From positions 241,870 to 305,869 of the forward strand of contig NZ_JAMXFA010000002.1 of NCBI RefSeq assembly GCF_025370785.1: a stretch of 64,000 bases of DNA, in the 5' to 3' direction. Positions 42,329 through 52,700 of the stretch are shown piece after piece. This DNA comes from Laspinema olomoucense D3b (GTDB lineage Bacteria; Cyanobacteriota; Cyanobacteriia; Cyanobacteriales; Laspinemataceae). Position 1 is the stretch's first letter. Each line of letters opens with the position of its first letter. The notes under the pieces are model-generated. The model was not told where the DNA came from and made no database searches. It saw only the letters and a list, made by a program, of their open reading frames with translations. The position numbers and the translations under genes are program-made.

Positions 42329-45300
42329 TTAGGAATTGCGCTTATCCCTCAACTGCTGGAGATTTTCTGCTGTTTCCTTTGTATGCGGATGCTCATCACC
42401 GAGAACCTTGCGGCGAATATTCAGCGCTTTCAGGTAAAGCGGTTCCGCCTCGGCATATCGCCTTTGATAAAAGTACAATTTTGCCAAATTATTGAGACTG
42501 TTAGCAGTATCCGGATGCTCATCATCAAGGACTTTACGACGAATATTTAGTGCTTGTAGGTACAGCGGTTCCGCGTCGGCATACCTTCCCTGATAATAGT
42601 ACAATGCTGCCAAATTATGGAGACTGCTAGCAGTATCGGGATGCTCATCCCCGATGACTTTGCGTTTAATATTCAGCGCTTGTAGTAAAAGCGGTTCCGC
42701 TTCGGCATACCTCCCCTGGTAATGGTACAATGCTGCCAAATTATGGAGACTGTCAGCAGTATCGGGATGCTCATCCCCGAGAACCTTGCAACAAATATTC
42801 AGCGCTTGCAGGTAAAGGGGTTCCGCCTGGGGATACCTTCCCTGGGAATTGTACAATGCTGCCAAATCATTAAGACTCAAAGCAGTATCCCGATGCTCAT
42901 CTCCGAGGACCTTGCGGCGAATATTGAGCGCTTGCAGGCAAAGCGGTTCCGCCTCGCCATACCGTCCCTGGGATTTGTACAATCCTCCCAAATTATTGAG
43001 ACTGTCAGCAGTATCCCGATGCTCATCCCCAAGGACTTGGCGGCAAATATTCAGCGCTTGTAGGAAAAGCTTTTCCGCCTCGGCATACCTTCCCTGGGAT
43101 TCGTACAATCCTCCCAAATCATTGAGACTCACAGCAGTACCCCGATGCTCATTTCCGAGGACTTTGCGTTTAATATTCAACGCTTCCAGGAAAAGCGGTT
43201 CCGCCTCGGCATACCGTCCCTGGGATTTGTACAATCCTCCCAAATTATTGAGACTCACAGCAGTATAACGATGCTCATCCCCGAGGACTTTGCGGCAAAT
43301 ATTTAGCGCTTGCAGTAAAAGCGGTTCCGCCTCGGCATACCGTCCCTGGGAATGGTACAATTTTGCCAAATTATTGAGACTGTTAGCAGTATCGAGATGC
43401 TCATTTCCTATAACTTTGCGCCGAATATTCAGCGATTGTTTCCATAACGGTTCCGCTTTCCCAAATTCTCCTTTTTCATAAAGTGCAACACCAATTTCAT
43501 TCAATCGCAGGGCTAATTCCGGCGTTACCTCTAACTCCCCAACTTTGACATAAGCATTATGACGTTCGGCATACTCATCTGCTGCTTGATGCTGTCCCAT
43601 TTTGCGACATAATTCTGCCATTGCTTCTAATACATCTAAAGTGTGGAAATGACTGGGACCAAATACCTGTTCTGATGCGGTTAGCGCTTCTTGATATTGT
43701 GCTAAAGACTTCGGATATAAACGGGGTCCCATGCGAGCATGAATCCCCCCTAACATCATCAGACTCGTGATGGCGATCGCATGATTTTCTCCTCCGAATT
43801 CTATTGCTAACTGTCGCGCTTCTTTGCAGAGTTGTGCTGCATCATCGAGTTGGTTGTTGTAAATCTTTAATAATGCTGCGGTTTTCTTGACAGTTGCCAG
43901 GGAGATGGGGTGGGGTTGGGGTTGGGATGTCAGGATTTCTAAGGCGCGATCGCAACAAAGTACCGCTTCTCGATATTCCCCACAGTCGCAGGCGATCGCC
44001 GCTAGGCGGTTGAGGACCTCTGCCACCTCTGGCGCATCTTTCCCTAAATGCTGTTGGCGCAACTGCCGCGATCGCATTGCTGCATTTTTAGCATCAAAGG
44101 TGCGACTGCCTCTCCGATACACCTCCGCCAATTCATACTCCACTCGCGCCGCATCTAAACTGTCCCCTAATCCCACTGCCGCATATTGCGCCTTGGCAGT
44201 TTCTAATTCCTTTAGCGCTTTCTCTGTTTCTGCCAACTCCACTAAGGAATATCCCAGCAGCATCTGTGCCTTGGCAGTGGTTGCGGTAACCGTTTCCCCC
44301 AACCGCTTCACCAGCGATCGCAACATCTCCACCACTTCCGAATGTTGCTGCTTTTCCTGGTGAGTCGGCATCTGCAACAATACCCAGGCAATCGCCTCCT
44401 GGGAATCACTGCTGTCTATTGCTTGATCCAATGCCTCATCCAGCGCCAAGATTGCCGCTTGCGGGGTTTGCGCCTGGAGATACTCCTGCTGCAACTCCTC
44501 ATATAATCCCTGATGCAGCATTTGCCGTTGCTGTTGCGGTTGGTTTTCTAGCAAATATTGCCGCATCAGGGGATGTATCCGCCATTTCCCCTCTGCCACT
44601 GCTTCTATATAAGGAGAGGCAATCACTTCCGCAAACCGTCCCCGCCAAGTTTCCAGATGCTGCTGTTGCAGCAGGCGATCGCACCTTGCCTGATCCCACT
44701 GACGGGGAATTGCCAAGACTTGCAGCATTCGCAGTTCCTCGGGGTCCCAGGTTGCTGCTTCTGTGGTGAGAAATTCCTCGGGTTTCCCGGCAAAATCCTC
44801 CACCTGCGGCGATCGCCTCTGTTGGATTTTCTGCCACCGCTTCACACACAGATGCATATAATAAGGTGTTCCCTGGCAAATCTCGGTGATGGTTGACAAC
44901 AGGCGATCGCCGGTAATTCCCGCAGTAGTTAAAACTTCCTGACTTTCTGCCTCGGTTAGCGGCAGGATGGGAAGACTCTCACCCCCCTCAATCCACTGCG
45001 GCAGTCGTCTTGCCACAATTACCCACAACACCCAAGGATTCGGTGCAGAAATTAGGGTTTCCAACCACTCCGGATGCCGAGAATCCGCCAATGCCTCATA
45101 GTCATCTAACAGAATTACCAGAGGTTTCTTCAGGCGATCGAGATACTGCTGCAACCCCTTCGCCAATAATCCTGGCAAATATTCGATAATTTGATATGGA
45201 CTGACAAAATCTTGCAGGGGTGGCAACTCCCGACACCCGGTTTCTTTCCACCACCGCCATGCGTCAGCATTTTTGAGGAAAAACCAGTTTAATTTTAGCA

Positions 45301-45859
45301 AAAAGGTGATCAACGGCATCGCATCCTTGCCGATTTCTTGCAATTCCTCCAAGAAATACGGTAATAACTGCTGCATGGTTGTGCCAACTTCTGGCAATCC
45401 CATTTGCTGCAACAGTTTATCTAATTCAATGCCAGCAAATGCTGATGCTAAATCCGCACCCGTGCTCAGGCGATCGGCGCGATCGATTCCCTTGGCATAT
45501 TGATCCTGAGTGATATTCAGATGGGGATTTGTCAAGGATTTATAACAAGTAAAGGCAAAATCAAAGGAACTGAAATCCTCTTTCCCTTCTGTTAACTGAC
45601 GCCGTAACTCAATCAATGCTGCTTCATCGGTGGCAGGATTGCGACGGCGAATTTCTATGCCATCGATATAGATGCAAGGAACCTGGGGTTTGATTTTCTT
45701 GGCGATCGCTTTCCCCACTCCCCAACAGAGGCGATCGCTACCATAAAATACCAGCACATTCTGAGGTTGACTCCCCAGGCGAGAGAGTCCCTGCTGCACT
45801 GCTTGGAGATACTGCTGCCGGGGAATCACAACATCTGGGGGAAGGGGTGACGTTGCCAT
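42329..45859 (-). CDS. STAND-like NTPase with C-terminal TPR array and degenerate P-loop
   Basis: This 1176-aa protein has three parts. The N-terminal part (1-320) is a STAND/AAA-like module: VLVFYGSDRLCWGVGKA where the Walker A should be, Walker B LVILLDDYEAL (D252, D253) and WVLWVIVARRLPQW as a sensor-like strand. A middle helical region includes degenerate TPR-like units. The C-terminal TPR array (residues about 810-1150) has eight full 42-residue TPR repeats (kinesin-light-chain type, unit ending QGRYAEAEPL). The P-loop lacks the first Gly, and GKA replaces GK(S/T). STAND proteins act as switchable scaffolds, several in phage defence (Avs-like); the ligand here is unknown. The repeat units are 126 bases and similar in DNA, which invites recombination. 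Inverted repeats flank the gene. Confidence 0.85.
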   Translation of the reverse strand: MATSPLPPDVVIPRQQYLQAVQQGLSRLGSQPQNVLVFYGSDRLCWGVGKAIAKKIKPQVPCIYIDGIEIRRRNPATDEAALIELRRQLTEGKEDFSSFDFAFTCYKSLTNPHLNITQDQYAKGIDRADRLSTGADLASAFAGIELDKLLQQMGLPEVGTTMQQLLPYFLEELQEIGKDAMPLITFLLKLNWFFLKNADAWRWWKETGCRELPPLQDFVSPYQIIEYLPGLLAKGLQQYLDRLKKPLVILLDDYEALADSRHPEWLETLISAPNPWVLWVIVARRLPQWIEGGESLPILPLTEAESQEVLTTAGITGDRLLSTITEICQGTPYYMHLCVKRWQKIQQRRSPQVEDFAGKPEEFLTTEAATWDPEELRMLQVLAIPRQWDQARCDRLLQQQHLETWRGRFAEVIASPYIEAVAEGKWRIHPLMRQYLLENQPQQQRQMLHQGLYEELQQEYLQAQTPQAAILALDEALDQAIDSSDSQEAIAWVLLQMPTHQEKQQHSEVVEMLRSLVKRLGETVTATTAKAQMLLGYSLVELAETEKALKELETAKAQYAAVGLGDSLDAARVEYELAEVYRRGSRTFDAKNAAMRSRQLRQQHLGKDAPEVAEVLNRLAAIACDCGEYREAVLCCDRALEILTSQPQPHPISLATVKKTAALLKIYNNQLDDAAQLCKEARQLAIEFGGENHAIAITSLMMLGGIHARMGPRLYPKSLAQYQEALTASEQVFGPSHFHTLDVLEAMAELCRKMGQHQAADEYAERHNAYVKVGELEVTPELALRLNEIGVALYEKGEFGKAEPLWKQSLNIRRKVIGNEHLDTANSLNNLAKLYHSQGRYAEAEPLLLQALNICRKVLGDEHRYTAVSLNNLGGLYKSQGRYAEAEPLFLEALNIKRKVLGNEHRGTAVSLNDLGGLYESQGRYAEAEKLFLQALNICRQVLGDEHRDTADSLNNLGGLYKSQGRYGEAEPLCLQALNIRRKVLGDEHRDTALSLNDLAALYNSQGRYPQAEPLYLQALNICCKVLGDEHPDTADSLHNLAALYHYQGRYAEAEPLLLQALNIKRKVIGDEHPDTASSLHNLAALYYYQGRYADAEPLYLQALNIRRKVLDDEHPDTANSLNNLAKLYFYQRRYAEAEPLYLKALNIRRKVLGDEHPHTKETAENLQQLRDKRNS
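42425..43432. repeat. Eight 126-bp tandem units encoding TPR repeats
   Basis: Eight consecutive 42-codon units, each beginning LNI(R/C/K)(R/C)(K/Q)V and ending (E/D)AE.L.L(Q/E/K)A, are highly similar in DNA. A ninth partial unit follows at the C-terminus. Variable positions are concentrated on the helix surfaces that in TPR folds face the concave groove, as in arrays whose specificity evolves by unit shuffling. Confidence 0.85.
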
Positions 45860-45914
45860 TATTGATTGGGTTTTAAGTGGATTGTTTTAGTTTATCTTAA
45901 GTTGGAGGGTGAAG

Positions 45915-45993
45915 ATGTCTTTTTTTTGGCCGCACCTTTTCCCATGATAAAAATTTATCAAAATTGGGAATCTTTGTCAAGGGTTTTGGTGCC
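45915..45993. repeat. Right inner copy of the STAND-gene flanking repeat
   Basis: It begins with a T-run, then GGCCGCACCTTTTCCCATGA, and ends in TTGTCAAGGGTTTTGGTGC. The copy at 46099-46178 is very similar over its full length. The copy at 42072-42152 is inverted and more diverged. Confidence 0.75.
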
Positions 45994-46026
45994 ACAGGGG
46001 AAAAATTATGGCGGATAATCCTCTCG

Positions 46027-46044
46027 GGCGATTCGCGAATCGCC
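46027..46044. repeat. 18-bp perfect palindrome right of the STAND-TPR gene
   Basis: It is identical to the palindrome at 41971-41988 and lies between the two right-hand copies of the flanking repeat. Confidence 0.75.
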
Positions 46045-46098
46045 GCTACAGAGATTGGGGAGGGTGTAGACTGGATTGAAGGTAATTTTAAAGCTCAA

Positions 46099-46178
46099 GA
46101 TGCCTTTTTTTGGCCGCACCTTTCCCCATGATAAAAATTTAACAAAATTCGGAACCCTTGTCAAGGGTTTTGGTGCAT
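46099..46178. repeat. Right outer copy of the STAND-gene flanking repeat
   Basis: It is about 80 bases and closely matches 45915-45993 (T-run, GGCCGCACC, CATGATAAAAATTT, TTGTCAAGGGTTTTGGTGC). It lies 100 bases beyond the inner copy, in the same orientation. Confidence 0.75.
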
Positions 46179-46249
46179 CAAAGTAAAAAAATAGGGCATT
46201 TTTTACAAGTTGTACCAGTGACGCACCCTACGACTACTAAGGCGATAAT

Positions 46250-46285
46250 GACAACCTGCTGGGTTTTAAACCTCAGCAGGTTGTC
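46250..46285 (-). terminator. Strong hairpin downstream of the SMP-30 gene
   Basis: GACAACCTGCTG (46250-46261) pairs perfectly with 46274-46285, and the loop GGTTTTAAACC can extend the stem. It is positioned just after the SMP-30 stop on the minus strand. The following sequence is AT-rich without a clean T-run. Confidence 0.55.
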
Positions 46286-46292
46286 GCCTAAA

Positions 46293-47153
46293 TTACACAG
46301 CAGTTTTTGCTAGAAATTCTGGCATCCCGCGAATGCCTAAATTAAGATGAAACACCGCACCAGCACCTTTTCCTTCTTTGGCGCGATTGTCTCCGCCTGC
46401 GGTAGTTACATAAATGTCTGTATAATCTTCTCCGCCAAAAGTGAGAGCGGAAACTTTTTTCGCGGGGAAGGGAATGCGGAGGACTTCGGTGCCGTCGGGA
46501 CTGTAGCGAAAGAGGTGATGACCATCCCATCGGGCGGACCAGATATAGCCTTCAGCATCGATCGTCATGCCGTCGGGAACGCCTTTTTTTTCGGGGATGG
46601 TGATGACGACTTGGCGATCGCTGATGTTTCCGGTTGATACATCGTAGGCAAAACGGTAAATTTTACGTTTAGGGGAGTCGGTCAAGTATAAGTGTTTCCG
46701 GTCCAGGGTGAATCCCATGCCGTTGGGAATTTGTAAGTTTTCTAGCACTTGGGTGAGAGTGCCGTCAGTATTCAGGCGGTACAGGGAACCGAGATGCTTG
46801 CCTTTTTCCATCGTGCCGCTAAAGACTCGTCCGGCGGGGTCAACGATGCAGTCATTAAAGCGGGTTTCGCGTTCCGCAGGAATTTCCGGGATGATGGGGG
46901 TGAGGGTGCCATTTTGCCATCGGGCGATCGCCCCTTTTGCCATGAAAAACAGCAAGGAACCATCCTCATGAACAGCGATCGCCCCTACGGAGTCCCCGGC
47001 ATAAATCTGTTCATGAGATGCCGTTGCCGGGTCATAGCGGAACACCCTTCCCGTAGGAATATCACTCCAATACAGGCGTTTTTCCATCGGATGCCAGGTG
47101 GGAACCTCAGCATTGTGACAGTGATAATCGGCGATAATTTTCGGTGTTTCCAT
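46293..47153 (-). CDS. SMP-30/gluconolactonase-family protein
   Basis: This 286-aa six-bladed beta-propeller shows the SMP-30/LRE pattern: NAEVPTWHPMEKRLYWSDIPTG, the metal-ligand stretch RFNDCIVDPAGRVFSGTM, NGMGFTLDRKHLYLTDS (Asn ligand), KGVPDGMTIDAEGYIWSARWDG and a late ALTFGGEDYTDIYVTTAGG. Family members are divalent-metal lactonases that hydrolyse sugar lactones such as gluconolactone; the substrate here is not shown. There is no signal peptide. It is divergent from PBP2 across 411 bases. Confidence 0.88.
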   Translation of the reverse strand: METPKIIADYHCHNAEVPTWHPMEKRLYWSDIPTGRVFRYDPATASHEQIYAGDSVGAIAVHEDGSLLFFMAKGAIARWQNGTLTPIIPEIPAERETRFNDCIVDPAGRVFSGTMEKGKHLGSLYRLNTDGTLTQVLENLQIPNGMGFTLDRKHLYLTDSPKRKIYRFAYDVSTGNISDRQVVITIPEKKGVPDGMTIDAEGYIWSARWDGHHLFRYSPDGTEVLRIPFPAKKVSALTFGGEDYTDIYVTTAGGDNRAKEGKGAGAVFHLNLGIRGMPEFLAKTAV

Positions 47154-47564
47154 GATTGGGTTCTAAAAAACGAGGATTGGTAAAAATTAGATTGATCAGA
47201 AGGTCAACTATCTTTACCCAGGGTAGCGAATTGCGTTAAGATTGAACATCAGGGGGAGAAACACCGCAACCGGGCCGAAGGGAGTCTGAGGTAGAGTAGG
47301 ACTGGAAAAACGGTGCAATGGATTGAAGAAATGATATAAATTGTGGGAATAAAAAAGAACAACCAGGAGCCGAACATTGCTCACCCTAAATCTCCCCGGA
47401 CTGGAAGGGGGAAAGCCTACCCCGATCGCCAGGAATTTGATAGAATCTTCCGGAGCGATCGAACAGCTAGAGGGAGTGTAGCAAAAACAGCGGCTCCAGT
47501 TCTCGGGTCTGGGGACCCGTTAGCGCGATAGTGTTTAAGTGAACTCCTGCGGGATGGGATAAAG
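47154..47564. promoter_or_regulatory. Divergent spacer between SMP-30 gene and mrdA
   Basis: These 411 bases lie between divergent genes and should hold both promoters. A short open frame at 47343-47531 has no recognisable domain. I could not identify reliable promoter boxes or a structured RNA. Confidence 0.4.
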
Positions 47565-49334
47565 ATGGTTACCGGACAGACGAGTTTTTTCTCTAAAGTC
47601 AGCACGAATAAGACAGACACAAAGCGATCGCCGATCCGACCCTTTGTACTGATGAGCATCGTCACCTTACTTATGGGTGTATGCGGCGCGCGTCTAGCAC
47701 AGTTGCAGATTATAGAAGGGGAAGAGTATCGACAACGAGCAGAAGATAACCGGATTCGGCTGATTCCGATTCCTGCGGCGCGGGGTAATCTAGTAGACCG
47801 TAAGGGTAAACTGATGGCAGCCAATCGGTTAGCGAGGGCGATCTATTTATGGCCTCGGGAGCAACAACCGGCGCAATGGAAAGAAACAGCCAAAAAGCTC
47901 GGTCCCCTGATTGATGTTTCCCCCGAGGATATCATCAAGAAAATCAACGAAACCGGATATGCTTCGGGAATGCCGGTGCGAATCGCCCAAAAAATTGACC
48001 CAAAAGCGTTTGTGACCATAGCTGAGGCAATGGCAGACGTTCCCGGAATTGAAGTTCGGGCCGAATCCAGCCGATACTATCCCGAGGGGAACACCGGCGC
48101 TCATGTCCTGGGATATATTGGCGAAGCAACCCAGGAAGATCTGATGGCGAATCCAGAGTATCCGATGGGAATTATCATCGGCAAGATGGGAATTGAAAAG
48201 ACGATTAACCAGCAATTGACGGGAGTTTGGGGTAATCGTCTGGTGGAGGTGAATGCCAATGGAGAGGAAATTCGCGAACTGGGGGTGCGATCGGCCATTA
48301 GTGGGGAACCCCTGGAATTAACCCTAGATGCAGAAGTCCAGAAAGCTGCGGAACGCGCACTAGGGTCCCGACGGGGTGCCGTGGTGGTCCTCAATGTCAA
48401 GACTGGGGGGGTGATCGCAATGGCCAGTGGACCCAGTTTTGACCCGAATATCTTCACCCGCAACGTTAGAGCAGCGGAATGGCAGAGTCTCCAGGAGTTA
48501 GAAAATCCCTTTCTGAATCGAGCCTTGCAAGGGTATCCCCCCGGGAGTACCTTCAAAATGGTCACTGCAGCGGCAGGAATTGGGACCGGAAAATATCAAC
48601 CGGATTCCTATTTAGGAACCTCCTCCTATATTGTGGTCGGTGGCATTGCCTTTCACGAACATAGTGGGGGATATGGGGTGATTGGGTTCCAGGATGCTTT
48701 GGCATACAGTAGCAACACCTTTTTCTATCAAATCGGGATGGAAGTTGGACCCGAGGCGATCGCCGAATGGGGAGGTAAACTCGGGATTGGTGAGTCTACC
48801 AGCTTAGAGTTATTGGGACTCGATGGCGGCACTCACGGAATGATTCCCACCCCAGAGGAAAAACTGCGGATGTACAACGAACCCTGGTATGCCGGGGATA
48901 GCGTGACGATGGGAATTGGTCAAGGGATGGTGTTATGCACCCCCTTGGAACTCGCCGTGATGTCGGCGGTATTTGCCAATGGAGGGAACCGAGTCAAACC
49001 CCATTTACTCGCCTCTCAAAGCAATACCCCCGCCACTAAACCCGAACCTGTGGGACTCTCTCCCGAGGCAATTTCCGTGATTAAAGAGGGAATGGTTGCC
49101 GTGGTGCAAAAAGGGACCGCCCGAGTCTTAAATGATGGGACCGTTCCCTTAAGCGGGGGCAAAACCGGGACCTCAGAGGTCTTAGGACAGCCTTCTCACG
49201 CCTTGTTTGTCGGATTTGCACCGGCAGTCAATCCCGAAATTTCCATCGCCGTAGTGGTGGAAAATGGTGGCTATGGTGGGGTTGCTGCGGCACCCGTTGC
49301 CTTAGAAGTCTATCGGACCTATTTCAAGAAGTAA
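47565..49334 (+). CDS. mrdA: Penicillin-binding protein 2 (peptidoglycan D,D-transpeptidase)
   Basis: This 589-aa class-B PBP has one N-terminal membrane helix (FVLMSIVTLLMGVCGARLAQLQ), a dimerisation/pedestal domain with RGNLVDRKGKLMAANR and YPEGNTGAHVLGYIG, and a transpeptidase domain. The catalytic SxxK is in PPGSTFKMVTA (Ser328), the SxN is in YSSNTFFYQ, and the KTG box is in GGKTGTSE (K533). PBP2 cross-links peptidoglycan with RodA during elongation. A strong terminator follows (49351-49390). The next gene is a large alpha-2-macroglobulin-like lipoprotein, echoing the known PBP-macroglobulin gene association. Confidence 0.96.
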   Translation: MVTGQTSFFSKVSTNKTDTKRSPIRPFVLMSIVTLLMGVCGARLAQLQIIEGEEYRQRAEDNRIRLIPIPAARGNLVDRKGKLMAANRLARAIYLWPREQQPAQWKETAKKLGPLIDVSPEDIIKKINETGYASGMPVRIAQKIDPKAFVTIAEAMADVPGIEVRAESSRYYPEGNTGAHVLGYIGEATQEDLMANPEYPMGIIIGKMGIEKTINQQLTGVWGNRLVEVNANGEEIRELGVRSAISGEPLELTLDAEVQKAAERALGSRRGAVVVLNVKTGGVIAMASGPSFDPNIFTRNVRAAEWQSLQELENPFLNRALQGYPPGSTFKMVTAAAGIGTGKYQPDSYLGTSSYIVVGGIAFHEHSGGYGVIGFQDALAYSSNTFFYQIGMEVGPEAIAEWGGKLGIGESTSLELLGLDGGTHGMIPTPEEKLRMYNEPWYAGDSVTMGIGQGMVLCTPLELAVMSAVFANGGNRVKPHLLASQSNTPATKPEPVGLSPEAISVIKEGMVAVVQKGTARVLNDGTVPLSGGKTGTSEVLGQPSHALFVGFAPAVNPEISIAVVVENGGYGGVAAAPVALEVYRTYFKK

Positions 49335-49350
49335 TTCCTCATGGACACCA

Positions 49351-49390
49351 AAAACCGGGTTCAGGTGCGATCGCCTGAACCCGGTTTTTT
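49351..49390 (+). terminator. Rho-independent terminator after mrdA
   Basis: A 15-bp perfect stem (49351-49365 with 49374-49388; AAAACCGGGTTCAGG and its complement) has an eight-base loop and continues into a T-run ending at 49390. The loop overlaps a HIP1 GCGATCGC octamer. Confidence 0.88.
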
Positions 49391-49431
49391 AGTGGTTTCC
49401 CCTTTCCTTCCCTACGGATTCGCCTTTGATC

Positions 49432-49526
49432 CCAAATCCGGTTGTCAAAAGTCGGTTTTTCTTGAGCCCGCGCTTCTCGGGCTTTGTCCTTGTAGACCCA
49501 CCCTTGAGTCGCGCTTCTTTTTATAG
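49432..49526. repeat. Decayed double-hairpin repeat, copy 3
   Basis: It carries AAATCCGGTTGTCAAAAGTC followed by an AGCCCGCGCTTCTCGGGCT stem and a mutated second stem (CACCCTTGAGTCGCGC). It matches the layout of the copy ending at 34431, with several changes. It is non-coding. Confidence 0.65.
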
Positions 49527-49736
49527 ACCTGGAGCAACCGAATTCGGTATGATTAAGAAAATCAACAAATTCTCCACTGTCTTGAAATTTTGAGTTTTAA
49601 TAGCAGATAGACTCTCGGGTCACCACGACCCACCCTATCCATTGATTTGGTAAACAATTGTCCCCTCTGGCTCCCGATGGGAAGCACAGAACTCCAGAAT
49701 ATCTGCTCATATCCTTAATTCTTTTTGGTGATAAAA

Positions 49737-52700
49737 ATGCGTCTAATCCGTAGAACTTGGACGTGGTTTATTTTAGGTCTGCTACTCTCATTCACCATAG
49801 CAGCCTGTAATTTCTTTCAAACGGCTTCACCCATTAAACAACTTCCGGCAGTAGCACCCCTGGCGACTCCTCAACTTCCCAACTGGATCGAGGAGATTTC
49901 CCCCACCGGAGAAGCCGAACCCTTAGCGCAAATTTATATCCGGTTTAAAGACCCAGTAATTCCCTTAGAAAGTCTCGATTCACCGGAACAAACCGCTAAA
50001 CTCAGCCAATTTCAAATCACCCCGGAACTCCCCGGGCAATTTAGATTTTTAACCCCGCGCATGGTCGGATTTCAACCCGATGAAGCCCTGCCTAAAGCAA
50101 CGCGAATCCAAATCACCCTCAAAGCGGGTTTAGCTGATTTAAACAATCATCAACTCAGCCAGGATTTAGCCTGGACATTCAACACCGAACCGATTAAACT
50201 CACCAATTTACCCACCAGTGACCCTCCTGATCAATATGCCGAACCCCAATGGATTGACCTGAAACAACCCCTGGAATTTACCTCTAACGTGCCGCTGAAT
50301 CTCAATTCTGTTAAACAGCACGTTAAATTAGTTCCCGTAGGTAGCAGCGAAGGGGTTTCCCTCCAAGTGGCTGCCTTGGAATCTGAGGACGCTTTGACGG
50401 CAAATTCAGCTTTAGCATTTGACCCTTCCCTCCGCACTTGGGACTATCAAATTACCCCCCAACGTGACCTGGAAAAAGGCACAGCTTATCGGGTGGAATT
50501 TTCCCCGGGCTTAGAACCAGCAAGGGGAAATTTAGTCAGCGATCGCCCCTTTAATAGTGAAGTCAAAACCTATGAGGCCCTGCAATTTCAGGAAATGGAA
50601 TTGCAGGGAAAACCGGAGATGGGATTTGCTTACGGGCGCTTTGTCAACGGCGCACCCCAGTTAAAGTTTAATAACTGGATTGACCCCGCATCGGTGGAAA
50701 ATCAAATCACCCTTAATCCCCCACCCAAATCTGAACCACCTCTCATTCAAACTTATCCAGATTCTAACCTTATTAATCTCAATCCTTGGGCATTGGAACC
50801 GGCGACCCAATATGCTATTACTATTGGAGCGGATGTTAAAGATAAATACGGTCAAACCCTAGGAAAACCCATCACCTTAAACTACCAAACCGGAGATTTA
50901 GCCGCCGAAATCTGGGCCCCTTCAGACTTAAATATTTTTCCGACAAGCAAAGATTTAGAGTTGACAATTTCGGCGGTTAACCTGCCTGATTCTGCCTATA
51001 AAGCCGCCTATCGCATTGTCGAACCCCGGGATTTAGTCTTTACTGATTCTGCTTATCCCCGAGGGAATGAAACCGACTTGTTACCCGATCCGAGTAACTG
51101 GCAAAGTTTCCCCATTTCATCTCCTCCTAAAAATCAAACCGCTACGGTGGCCATTCCCTTGCGAGAACGCCTAGGCAGGACCACGGGAATGTTAGCCTAT
51201 GGGATTCGGGGACGGACCAATTCTTATCAAGAAAACGGCCAACAAAAATGGAGTGAACCGACCTATTATGGCATGGTTCAGTTCACAAATTTAGGCGTAT
51301 TTGCCCAATGGTTTCCAGATACGGGACTGGTGAAAGTTAATCACCTTTCTGATGGCGCTGCCGTTAGCGGTGCAAAAGTGGATATTTATCAATCTCAAAC
51401 CGATGCCACCACGCGATCGCCACAAACCCCTTGTGCCACAGGAACCACCAATGCTACAGGACTTTTCGTCTTGAATTCTCAACAGGTGCAACGCTGCAAC
51501 CAGGGTGCAGAGGAACCCCCGCAATTACTCGCGATCGCCCGTCAAAACCAAGATTGGGCCTATACCCGAATTTGGCAATATAGCGGCACTTATGGATACG
51601 GAATCGATGGCGGATGGAATCCCGGAAGACCCCTCTCTCGCGGGACTATTTTCAGCGATCGTCAACTCTATAAACCGGGCGAAACCGCTGAGTTCACCGC
51701 CGTTGCTTACTACCTGGAAAATGGCGACTTAATCCAGGACAAAAATGCCGCTTATACCGTTACCTTACGCGACCCAGAGGGCAATGAAACTGCCCTGAAA
51801 ACTCAAAATACCAATGAATTTGGAACCTTTTCCTTAGAAGTTCCTATCGGTAGTGATCGGCCTTTGGGATACTATTCAATTGTCGCTAAATCTAACAACG
51901 ATGTAGAAATTAAGGGGGAATTCCGGATTGCTGACTTTAAACCGCCCAACTTCCAAGTGCAACTGAACCTCGATAAAACTTACGCCCTGAGTAACGAAAA
52001 AATCCAGGCCAAAGCCGAGAGTGATTATCTGTTCGGTTCCCCGGTTGCCGGAGGCAGTGCCAAATATTACGTCACGCGATCGCCCGAGGAATTCACCCCT
52101 CCGGGTTGGCAAGAATTCACCTTTGGCCGCCAATGGTTTTGGCCGGAAGAACAACCAGAAATCCCTAGTGAAGTCCTGCAACAAACCGCTACCTTAGATA
52201 ACAGCGGTTCCCATACCTTAACCCTTACCATTGACCGGGATTTACCCTATCCCATGACCTATCGGATTGATGCAGAAGTTACCGATATTTCTAATCTTTC
52301 CGTTGCCAATTCTCAAACCTTAACCGCCTTACCCAGCGACAAATTAATCGGAGTTAAAACTAACTTTGTCGCCGATGCCGGGAAACCCTTTTCCATCGAG
52401 GCGATCGTCACCGACCCCAGCGGAACTGCCGTCAATGGAGAAACCCTGCGGGTGGAACTGCAAAAAATGAATTACAGCAGCGTCACTCAGGTGGTGGCAG
52501 GCAGTCGGACCCCCCGCTATCAGGTGGAATATGAAACGATCGCCACGGAAACTGTCAAAACCGCCACTACCCCCAAAACCGTCTCTCTCACCCCTCCGGA
52601 AGCGGGTTCCTATCGGATTCGGGTCAACCTTGCCAACGCCAAAACCGACGCTACCGCCACCGATGTGCAAATTTGGGCCACGGGAACCGAAGGAGTGAGT

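Noticed and set aside
42722..43481. Plus-strand frames with repeated peptides across the TPR region
   Set aside because: They are antisense translations of the 126-bp TPR-coding repeats, without domains of their own.
47343..47531. Short 62-codon frame upstream of mrdA
   Set aside because: No family resemblance, no ribosome site, and charged low-complexity composition in a promoter spacer.
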